NCBI GenBank assembly: GCA_028284955.1
Contig: JANQQS010000041.1
Location: 1 to 47,461, forward strand
From: Myxococcota bacterium
Lineage (GTDB): Bacteria > Myxococcota_A > Polyangia > Polyangiales > Houyiibacteriaceae
DNA length: 47,461 bases
Reading direction: 5' to 3'
Position 1 is the first letter of the stretch; each line of letters opens with the position of its first letter. Made by a program: the position numbers and the translations under genes. This document shows, piece by piece, positions 15,892-23,293 of the stretch. The notes under the pieces were generated by a model. That model ran no database searches and was not told where the DNA came from. It saw nothing but the letters and a program-made list of their open reading frames with translations.

Positions 15892-18837
15892 ATGGGCGCG
15901 GTTTCCGTAGGGCGTGCGGTGGCGACGGGTCTGGTGTTGACGGTGGCGGTTGCGTGCGTCGAAGCGTCGGATCCTGGGGAGTCGCGCGAAGATCCTGTGC
16001 GCCCCGTGCGTTTGAGCTTGGTTTCTTGCGGCGACGAAACCGAGAGCGTGACCCCGGGAGATTGCTACGGCGCCATACCGCAGCGAACCCGGTTGGCTCG
16101 GGCAGGCAAGACATCGCTGCAGATTTCGATTTGGCCATCGGCAGACGGGCGAACGCGGGATGCGGCGGCGGATCTTTCCGACTATTTGGGTCGCATCACG
16201 GGCGCATCGTTTGCGGTGGTGGAGACCACCGCGCCTCGCGGCATCGTGCTCGGAACGCAGTCTCAGTGGGGCGACGATGTACCGGGGCCGGGGCTGCCCA
16301 TCGCTACGCCCCCCTACGACGAGACGCACATCATTTTCTCCGAGTCCTCGCGGCTGTGGCTAATCGGAACCACATCATGGGGCGCGGCGCAAAGCGTCTG
16401 GAGCTTTCTTCATCACCTGGGGTATCGCCATTTCTTTCCTGGTGAGGAATGGGAAATCGTTCCCGATCAACCAACCGCGACTGTATTCCTGTCCAGGCTT
16501 CATACCCCAAGGCTGCTGACGCGCGACTTGTATGCGGGCTTCGGGTTTTGGCGACCGCCTGAAGGGAACGACCCTACGCAACCACGCGACCGGCGATGCT
16601 CCCCGTTTTGGCCCACGCATCGATGCGACTTTGAAACCTGGCGACGGCACAACCAAATGGCAGGACCGCTCGATTTCTCCCAAGCACATATCTATCCGAG
16701 CATTCAAGAGTGGTGGGAGGAGCGCTATGCCTACGAAGACACGACGGGGCAGAGCATCCCGGTCGCGTTTCCGAGCGAGCTGCTCGCGAGCAAGCCTGCG
16801 GCATCGGGCGGCCTCGAGGATTCGTCCCAGTTCTGTATGACCGGTAGCGCGACGCGGCGGGTGCGCGATCTCAACGGAGCGAAGCACGAGACCGTCGTCC
16901 GCACCTTTACGGTGCGCGATATCGTCATCGAATGGGCGCGCGAGCAGGTCGCCCAGCATCCCGATCGATTTGTGATTGGGGTTGAGCCCGCCGATGGCTA
17001 TGGCGCGAACGCATGGTTGGCGGGGGATTGCGACGACGAGCGCGTATTCGACAGCATCAGCGATCGGGTGGTCTGGCTTGCCAATGAAGTCGCGCGCGAG
17101 TTTCCCGATCGCTTCATTGCGCTCAACGCCTACAGCGCCCACGCGCCGGCTCCGCAACGCATCGACCCGGAGCCCAACGTGGGCATCGGAGTCGCGACGA
17201 ACTTTTCGGCCCCGGGCCAGAACCCGCTCGAGATCGCGCAGAGCTGGTCGGCCGCAGGAGCAGAGCTCAACGGCTTCTTCACGTATCCGGTTTCCATTCG
17301 AGACACGCGAGATGTATTGCGAACGTTTCAGCCCAACGGCTTCTTTCAGCAGATTCGCGAGCTCAACGAGTATCTCGAGAGCGGGGCGCGGTTTGTCAAA
17401 GCGGAGTCGGGAGCTGGCTGGGCGTTTGTGGGGTTGACCAATCTTGCGATTGCGCGCGCAGGATGGCTCGAGCGCGGCGAGACTCTGAATAGCCAGCGGT
17501 TGCTCCAAGATTTCGCGCAACGCGCGTTTCCTCAGGTCGGAGAAGTCATCGCTCGTTTCTACGATCGTTTGTTTACAGAGCCTACACTGAGCCGCGACTA
17601 CGTCGGTCGGCTCTACGATCTGCTCGCCAAAGCCTGGCCTTTGGCTTCCGAGGAAGAGCGGCAGCGACTGGAGAAGCTTGGCCTCTACGTGCGCCACGTG
17701 GAGCTTTACAAACACTATTGGAGCCAGTGTTTTCGTTCGGCGGCGCGACAAAGCGCGTTTGAAGAATGGATGCAGTATCTCTACGCGATTCGCCACGACC
17801 AAGTCGTGCACACCCACGGCATCTGGCAATCGTTCGCGCCAACCCGCGGACCGCGCGCCGACGGAAGGGTGACTGTTCCGCCCGGCGCTCGCGCGAACTG
17901 CCCCAATGCGAATCTCGGTTGCCCCGGGCCGAACCCGTGGAAAGCAGGCGCTCGGCCTATCGTGGATGAAAGGTTTCTTTTGGCAGGCGCAGCGCGGAAC
18001 CCAAGGCGCGACCACGTTCCCGTGAGTTTTTCCAGCACGCTGCAGCCTGCGAACGTTCCTCACCCGGCCGGCTCCGACGTGCTCTCTCGTCGTCGTGAAT
18101 GGCCCTATCGAGGAGACCAAACTTTTTTTTCGTGGGTGTCGCCAAGGACAGCGTCGTCCATGGCAGGGTCGTCCACGACAGGGTCGCTCGCGTTCACGCT
18201 CACGAGCGGCGCGGTGCCCGCCCTCTGTCGCGGCAATACTGGCGTGGAGATGCTCTTTCAATCGTCGGATGGCGTGACGCAGGACAAAAGACGCTTTGAC
18301 GGGTGCAATACGAACCACAGCGTCGTGTTGCCGAGCCGGTCGACCGGTTTTCATCTGATCCATACCGAAGATTTCGGGCAAGGCGTGCGGCTCGACTGGG
18401 CACCCCGCGCAGACCCCGATCAGCGCACGCGCATCGTCGCCGGGCTCGGCCGAAGCGATGCCACCAACGCGCACTTTCACAATGTATGGAACGGCTTTTT
18501 CTACGTTCCCCAAGACGCCACCGTGGTCGGCGGTTGGTCAGACAAAAACCTGCGCTTGTTTGCGATCTATCGCGACCCGGTCTCTGGGGCCTGGAGGCGA
18601 GCCAACTTCGATTCACACCTCTATTCGGCCGCTCAATGCGACCTCACGAACGACGCGGAGGTACGAGAACACTTCACCATCCCGGTCCCTGACGACATGC
18701 CAGGGACAGGCCAAATCTGGGGCTTCGCGCAAGTCGCGAGTGACCGCGTGGTGCTTGAAACCGTGCCGCCGTATCTAGCTCGCGACGTCGACGAGTTTTT
18801 GTTGCCCGAAGATGTCGTCGCGGCGGATGGGCTTTAG
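15892..18837 (+). CDS. DUF4838-type glycosidase-like lipoprotein
   Basis: The 981-residue protein starts at the ATG at 15892, with GGAGG at 15882-15886; the frame is open earlier without such a site. The signal AVATGLVLTVAVAC gives a lipobox. Residues about 75-170 resemble the alpha-glucuronidase/GH20-type N-terminal domain (DLSDYLGRITGASFAVVE, IVLGT). The central part matches the DUF4838 pattern, with WGAAQSVWSFLHHLGYRHFF, IGVEPADGYGANAW and LNAYSAHAPAP. The last 280 residues are beta-rich and unrecognised. Such proteins are presumed to act on acidic or N-acetylated glycans, but activity is unproven. It converges on the next gene, and their stop codons overlap. Confidence 0.78.
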   Translation: MGAVSVGRAVATGLVLTVAVACVEASDPGESREDPVRPVRLSLVSCGDETESVTPGDCYGAIPQRTRLARAGKTSLQISIWPSADGRTRDAAADLSDYLGRITGASFAVVETTAPRGIVLGTQSQWGDDVPGPGLPIATPPYDETHIIFSESSRLWLIGTTSWGAAQSVWSFLHHLGYRHFFPGEEWEIVPDQPTATVFLSRLHTPRLLTRDLYAGFGFWRPPEGNDPTQPRDRRCSPFWPTHRCDFETWRRHNQMAGPLDFSQAHIYPSIQEWWEERYAYEDTTGQSIPVAFPSELLASKPAASGGLEDSSQFCMTGSATRRVRDLNGAKHETVVRTFTVRDIVIEWAREQVAQHPDRFVIGVEPADGYGANAWLAGDCDDERVFDSISDRVVWLANEVAREFPDRFIALNAYSAHAPAPQRIDPEPNVGIGVATNFSAPGQNPLEIAQSWSAAGAELNGFFTYPVSIRDTRDVLRTFQPNGFFQQIRELNEYLESGARFVKAESGAGWAFVGLTNLAIARAGWLERGETLNSQRLLQDFAQRAFPQVGEVIARFYDRLFTEPTLSRDYVGRLYDLLAKAWPLASEEERQRLEKLGLYVRHVELYKHYWSQCFRSAARQSAFEEWMQYLYAIRHDQVVHTHGIWQSFAPTRGPRADGRVTVPPGARANCPNANLGCPGPNPWKAGARPIVDERFLLAGAARNPRRDHVPVSFSSTLQPANVPHPAGSDVLSRRREWPYRGDQTFFSWVSPRTASSMAGSSTTGSLAFTLTSGAVPALCRGNTGVEMLFQSSDGVTQDKRRFDGCNTNHSVVLPSRSTGFHLIHTEDFGQGVRLDWAPRADPDQRTRIVAGLGRSDATNAHFHNVWNGFFYVPQDATVVGGWSDKNLRLFAIYRDPVSGAWRRANFDSHLYSAAQCDLTNDAEVREHFTIPVPDDMPGTGQIWGFAQVASDRVVLETVPPYLARDVDEFLLPEDVVAADGL

Positions 18838-19487
18838 GGCCCTGCTTCTTCCGTTTTTTCTTCCCACACTCTGTTCTTGCACTCAAATTCTTTTACGAGG
18901 TGCTTCATGAATTCGTTGGGATCTTGAATGACTGCCATGCATTTTTCGCCTGGATTACAGCTCTTTGGAAGTTGATGCTGAAATATCACCACCTGCCCTT
19001 CTTGACGGCAGTGTCCACGCGACTTGTTTGCTGTCTTGACGATTGCGAAGGCGTCTCGGAGATTCATCGATTGGTTTGTGCTCGCTAAAGCAATGAGGGT
19101 GCCGATGTTTGTGGTGCATTGCGCCGCGTCGTTTGCGGTCGAGTACGTGGGAGTTCCGGCAACAATTCCCAGCCCCCCCAAAGACACTAGGCCGGCCTTC
19201 TTGAGAGCAGGCACGCTGACCGGTGCGGTCATCCATACGACCTTCAGCACCAGTGCGCCTGAGATCGCCACGATGCCGACCCGGATTACGTTTTCGAACC
19301 ACGAAGGCTCGAAGTCAGGCGTTGAGCCGCAGATGTAGACCTTGAATGACGAATCATCGAGCTCTTCGAGCTTGTCCGATTCGCGGCCCAGAAAAATCGA
19401 AAATTTCTCTCTCTCGTTTGCGCTTTGGGGAACATCCGCGGCACACGCGGTGACCGAGAGCGCGACGACGACGGATAGGTATTTCAT
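18834..19487 (-). CDS. Putative lipoprotein with one internal membrane helix
   Basis: This 217-residue product begins MKYLSVVVALSVTAC, a short clean lipoprotein signal. A hydrophobic segment near 68-85 (VIRVGIVAISGALVLKVVW) could span a membrane or pack in a fold. It has six or so cysteines in the mature part. No family was recognised. Stop codons of this gene and the convergent DUF4838 gene overlap (18834-18837), leaving no room for a separate terminator. Confidence 0.7.
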   Translation of the reverse strand: MKYLSVVVALSVTACAADVPQSANEREKFSIFLGRESDKLEELDDSSFKVYICGSTPDFEPSWFENVIRVGIVAISGALVLKVVWMTAPVSVPALKKAGLVSLGGLGIVAGTPTYSTANDAAQCTTNIGTLIALASTNQSMNLRDAFAIVKTANKSRGHCRQEGQVVIFQHQLPKSCNPGEKCMAVIQDPNEFMKHLVKEFECKNRVWEEKTEEAGP

Positions 19488-19539
19488 TGCGAGAACGCAT
19501 CAAGCAAAAAATGTGCCAAGTTTTGCTGTGCTTGCGGTT

Positions 19540-20448
19540 TTAGCGTTTGGCAGAAACCGACGCGTCCAAGAACGCTTTGCGGACGGCTTGGAGGCGGGCG
19601 GTTTCGTCGGTCCCTTTTCGCCACGCGATCCATATGGGTTTGCGGTACGAGGTTTCCGCGTTCTCTAAAGATACGCGCTCGAGCTCTCCGGTCTCGAGGG
19701 CATCGCCGAGCGCGAACGTGGGGACGATGGCGATGCCAAGCCCCCGCTTGGTCAGAGCCAGCGTTTCTCGAACTTCCTCTACGTCGCAGCGGTTCCGTTG
19801 GGGAGGGGGGCCGAGGTGGCCGTAGAGCGTTCCCCACCATGGGCCAATCATGCGCAACGAGTTGCCGAGGTACGCGTGCTCCCGCAGTTCTTCGGGAGTT
19901 TTCGGGGTTCCGTGTTGCGCGAAGTAGTCTGGCGAAGCCACCGCGACGATTTCTTCTTCGTACACTTGCGCCTTTTCGAGCGCTCCTGATTCGCGGTGTC
20001 CGAAATAGAGGCTGATGTCGAGCTCGCCCTGCAGGAGCTGGTCTTCGATCAATCCGGCATCACCAAACGCGACCTCGAGTTCGAGCTGGGGGTGATGTTC
20101 GAGCAGCTTTCGAATTCGCGGGCGAAGCCAGAACTGATAAAACGGCCCCGGTCCGCCAACCCGTACGCGGCCGCGAATATCGTCTCGGTTAGTTCGCGTC
20201 CCGTGCAAGGCGTCGTCGATATTTCGAAACTCGGGGGCCACTTTGTCGAGCAGCCCCATGGCGGCTTGCGTGGGTTTTGATCGGCGGCCCACCCGCTCAA
20301 AAAGCGGAAACCCGAGCTGCCCTTCGAGGGTTTTGATTTGATGGCTAATCGCCGAGGCGGTGATTCCTCGCCGCTTCGCCGCTTCGGAGAAGCTCGAGGC
20401 ATGAACGACCTCTACGAAGCTACGAAGGAGGTTGTAGTCAATCAGCAT
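19540..20448 (-). CDS. LysR-family transcriptional regulator
   Basis: The 302-residue protein has an N-terminal winged HTH (LLRSFVEVVHASSFSEAAKR, ITASAISHQIKTLEGQLGFP, LFERVGRRSKPT) and a periplasmic-binding-protein-like effector domain. The ATG at 20448 fits family length; the frame is open to 20487. It is divergent from the 54-residue peptide gene and the adenylating enzyme, which is the classic LysR arrangement, so these are its most likely targets. The effector is unknown. Confidence 0.9.
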   Translation of the reverse strand: MLIDYNLLRSFVEVVHASSFSEAAKRRGITASAISHQIKTLEGQLGFPLFERVGRRSKPTQAAMGLLDKVAPEFRNIDDALHGTRTNRDDIRGRVRVGGPGPFYQFWLRPRIRKLLEHHPQLELEVAFGDAGLIEDQLLQGELDISLYFGHRESGALEKAQVYEEEIVAVASPDYFAQHGTPKTPEELREHAYLGNSLRMIGPWWGTLYGHLGPPPQRNRCDVEEVRETLALTKRGLGIAIVPTFALGDALETGELERVSLENAETSYRKPIWIAWRKGTDETARLQAVRKAFLDASVSAKR

Positions 20449-20487
20449 GGGTTCGGTCCGTAGTTCGTTCCGGCAGGGGCAGCACAA

Positions 20488-20668
20488 TCATTGAGCCGCG
20501 CAGTCGTTGAGCCACACAGTCGTTGAGCAGAGCTCATCAGTTTCTCAAATGGTTTTCAGTAGACGGGAAGCAGCCGCCATGTGATGGATGCTTCCGTCGA
20601 TTGCAGCCCAACGCGGTCGAAGCGAACATAGACATATCATACAGAGAAAACAATAGAGGAAGATCATC
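20488..20668. promoter_or_regulatory. Divergent LysR/peptide control region with tandem repeats
   Basis: Near 20488-20535 the unit CAGTCGTTGAGC is repeated imperfectly (three ...TTGAGC boxes at about 16-bp spacing). LysR proteins bind long interrupted sites, so these are candidates. GAGGAAG at 20656-20662 is a good ribosome site for the downstream ATG. No confident -10/-35 pair could be assigned. Confidence 0.4.
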
Positions 20669-20833
20669 ATGAAAAAGAATGCACAATCAAACAGAGATCC
20701 GAAGGAACTCACGAAGGGCGTCGCGGACGCTCAGAACATGTTGAGCAAGATGAGTGAGAAAATGAGCCCAGCAGATCTCGCACAAACATTCGGCGGCGCG
20801 ACCGCGATCAATATGATGGACGACCTCAAGTAG
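20669..20833 (+). CDS. 54-residue peptide with double-glycine motif (candidate modified-peptide precursor)
   Basis: The peptide is MKKNAQSNRDPKELTKGVAD followed by AQNMLSKMSEKMSPADLAQT and FGGATAINMMDDLK. The ATG is preceded 6 bases away by GAGGAAG. The first half is basic and helical. The stretch MSPADLAQTFGG resembles leader ends of double-glycine peptides (L....L..V.GG), which would leave an 11-residue core, ATAINMMDDLK. There is no signal peptide, Cys, or run of Ser/Thr. The next gene downstream is an adenylate-forming enzyme, and a LysR gene is divergent. It may be a RiPP-like precursor or carrier substrate, or just a small regulatory protein. No peptidase or transporter gene is adjacent. 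Confidence 0.6.
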   Translation: MKKNAQSNRDPKELTKGVADAQNMLSKMSEKMSPADLAQTFGGATAINMMDDLK

Positions 20834-21009
20834 ATCGCTTTGGAAGTGCTGGCGGTTCTGTGCGTGGCAGATGGTTCTGCGCGCGAGGGTTTTGCGTGCG
20901 GAAGGCTCGCGTACAGGCCTGGCCAGCTTTCGAAAGACTTGCGGTACGATGCGCTGATTTTGAATTGGTTGTTTGTGGATTGATCGGTTTGGATTGAAGG
21001 ATGCTCGAC

Positions 21010-22401
21010 ATGGAATCGGCTCGATATGTTCGTCAAGAGATGCCGTGGAGCGATCCCGAAGTTGCGTCTGCGGCGATGCTTCGCGCGATGACGAGCGGGT
21101 GGGTTGAGTTCGAGGAACGAATGCAAGCGCTCGACAAGAAAGACGGGATTGCCGTGTTTCTGGAGCACTGCGTGACGCATGTCCCATTTTATCGGGCAAT
21201 GTTGGGACGAGACGGAGAAAACCCGCTCGAGCATGTGCGGTCAGGCGGGCTTCAATCATTTCCGGTCTTGGGACGAGCGGAGTTGATCGAATTTGCGTCG
21301 GATTTTCTGTCCACCCATGACCCGGCGCCCGCATGGCGCTTTTGGACGCACACGGGATCGACGATCCCGCCCGTCACAACGTTTACTGACCATGTCGGTT
21401 GGTACGGGATGTTGCTCGCGCAGTATGATGACATCGCCCTGCGAGAGCCCGCTTTTGTGGACGCGCTGCGTCCTGAACAACTTGCCGTTCTGGCCCTCGA
21501 TGGCTACGGCGGCGCACCGGTATTTCGGATGTTCATGCCGAACTTGCAGCTTTCCATTCGCGAATCGGCACGCTTCGGGCGCTCGCGAGCGAATAGCGGC
21601 GAACCGTTTTCAGATGAACTGCCTTCTTTGCAGGAGGACATCGAGCTTGTGCGACGGCTGCGGGTGAATCCGCCGCCGATGATTCATATGCGACCTTGGG
21701 GAGCGATGTGCATGGCGGATCTCGACGAATATTGCGACGCGTCGACCGAACGAATCCGACCTAAAGTTCTATTTCTCTCGGGCGGCAATCTATATGACGA
21801 CCATCGCCAGAGGCTCGAGCGCTGGTTCGAGTGCCCGGTGTACAACGCGTACGGCATCTCGGAGGGCGGGTGCGTGGCCGTTCAGGACCCAGGCCAGAAA
21901 GATTATGACGTCGTGCCGCGCGTGCACCTTGAAGTACGTCAAGAAGACGGTGAAACAAAAGAGGAGGGCACAGGGGAGATCGTGTTGACCAACCTGTGGA
22001 ACTGGACCATGCCGATCGTCCGTTATCGGACGGGAGACTGGGGAACGCTCCGCTGGGGAACTTCCGAAGACGGGTACCGGATTCAGAAGCTCTCGAACTT
22101 TTTTGGCAAGACCGCCCGCACGTTTCTTCGCGCCGGACGCCTCGTCGACCCCGCGCCCTTATTTCGGAAGATCGTGGAGCAGCTTCCTATCCGGCACTAC
22201 CAAGTGGAACAGCGCCCAGATGAGAGCCTGCTCTTTCGTTGGGTTCCGGAGGGTGAGCGCGACCATGACCGAACCGCAGCCGCAGCCGCGATTCGAGCGA
22301 GGGTTGCACAGCACTTTGGCGACGCGCCGCTTCACATCGAAGTCGCAAGCAGCCTCGTGGCCCGCTTTGGAAAGATGCACCGCTTCAGCCTGTCTTCTTG
22401 A
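21010..22401 (+). CDS. PaaK/CapK/F390-synthetase-like adenylate-forming enzyme
   Basis: This 463-residue soluble enzyme has the family landmarks: phosphate loop THTGSTIPPVTTF (about residue 117), YNAYGISEGG (about 280) and PIVRYRTGDWG (about 338). These belong to the phenylacetate-CoA-ligase-like branch, which activates a carboxylate, or in F390 synthetase a hydroxyl, with ATP. The ATG at 21010 has GAAGGA 8 bases upstream; the ATG at 21001 overlaps that site. It follows the 54-residue peptide gene by about 175 bp and has no neighbouring CoA-dependent pathway. Phenylacetate catabolism is therefore unlikely. Its 3' end overlaps the convergent mscS by 17 bases. Confidence 0.8.
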   Translation: MESARYVRQEMPWSDPEVASAAMLRAMTSGWVEFEERMQALDKKDGIAVFLEHCVTHVPFYRAMLGRDGENPLEHVRSGGLQSFPVLGRAELIEFASDFLSTHDPAPAWRFWTHTGSTIPPVTTFTDHVGWYGMLLAQYDDIALREPAFVDALRPEQLAVLALDGYGGAPVFRMFMPNLQLSIRESARFGRSRANSGEPFSDELPSLQEDIELVRRLRVNPPPMIHMRPWGAMCMADLDEYCDASTERIRPKVLFLSGGNLYDDHRQRLERWFECPVYNAYGISEGGCVAVQDPGQKDYDVVPRVHLEVRQEDGETKEEGTGEIVLTNLWNWTMPIVRYRTGDWGTLRWGTSEDGYRIQKLSNFFGKTARTFLRAGRLVDPAPLFRKIVEQLPIRHYQVEQRPDESLLFRWVPEGERDHDRTAAAAAIRARVAQHFGDAPLHIEVASSLVARFGKMHRFSLSS

Positions 22402-23266
22402 TCGCGCCGACGACAGACGGGTCCAAGTGCACGTCGAGCTGCGGGAACGCGATCACAATGTTGTGGGCTTTGAATGCCCACCACACGGCTTCGTGCAGTT
22501 CTGAAAGAGCTGGTTTCCAATCCCAGGGGCGCCGCATCCAGACCCCCATTTCGAAGTTGACCGAGTTGTTGCCGAACCCCGTCATCACCACCATGGGCTC
22601 TCGGCGGGCGCCCCACTTTCGGCTTACCTCGGTCGCTACGGTTTTGAGCGTGTCGAAGACTTGGTTCATATCTGCGCTGTAGACGACGCCCACAGGCACG
22701 CGAAGGCGGTATTCGGTGTTGCCCAGCGTATAGTTTTTGACGGTGGATTGAATCAGCGCGGAGTTGGGCACGATCATTTGCTCTCCATCGCGGGTTTCGA
22801 CGATCGTGGCGCGGATGCCCATTTCTTGTATTCGGACAATACCGCCTTCGACTTCGACAATGTCGCCGGGTTTGATGCTCTGCTCGACCAAGAGAATCAC
22901 CCCTGCGACAAAGTTCTGGGCAATGCTCTGCATTGCGAAGCCAAGACCAACCGCGAAGATGGCGCCTGCTGCGAACAAGGCGCCGAGATCGATGCCTATC
23001 GTCTGCATCGCGATACCGAAGCCGACGAGCAGCGTGACGTAGTGCAGCAAACGGCTTACGGCTCGAACTGTGCCTTCGTGATCTACTCCGCGAAATCGAA
23101 ATGCTTGGCGAGACGCGCGCTGAACGATGCGCGACGTGAGCAAGGTGAGCGCAATAATCAGCACCACCGTGACGACCGTGGCCATGCTGATGGGCGTGCC
23201 GGCGAGTTCAAAGAGCGTCGCGTTAAGCGCCTTCCAGGTTTTCGCGGCTACGCCATTCCACGTCAT
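22385..23266 (-). CDS. Small-conductance mechanosensitive channel (MscS family)
   Basis: The 293-residue membrane protein has three N-terminal helices and then the pore-lining TM3 (FAAGAIFAVGLGFAMQSIAQ-NFVAG). The MscS beta domain follows (EQSIKPGDIVEVEGGIVRIQ, RATIVETRDGEQMIVPNSAL), and then the alpha/beta cytosolic vestibule. It releases solutes on hypo-osmotic shock. The length is typical of the E. coli MscS core. The 3' end overlaps the convergent adenylating-enzyme gene. Confidence 0.93.
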   Translation of the reverse strand: MTWNGVAAKTWKALNATLFELAGTPISMATVVTVVLIIALTLLTSRIVQRASRQAFRFRGVDHEGTVRAVSRLLHYVTLLVGFGIAMQTIGIDLGALFAAGAIFAVGLGFAMQSIAQNFVAGVILLVEQSIKPGDIVEVEGGIVRIQEMGIRATIVETRDGEQMIVPNSALIQSTVKNYTLGNTEYRLRVPVGVVYSADMNQVFDTLKTVATEVSRKWGARREPMVVMTGFGNNSVNFEMGVWMRRPWDWKPALSELHEAVWWAFKAHNIVIAFPQLDVHLDPSVVGAIKKTG

Positions 23267-23293
23267 GGAGAAATCCTTCCGTTGCCACTTGTC

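Noticed and set aside
16375-18513. 712-codon minus-strand open frame
   Set aside because: It lies fully antisense to the DUF4838 gene. The product has no recognisable motif and is typical of high-GC shadow frames.
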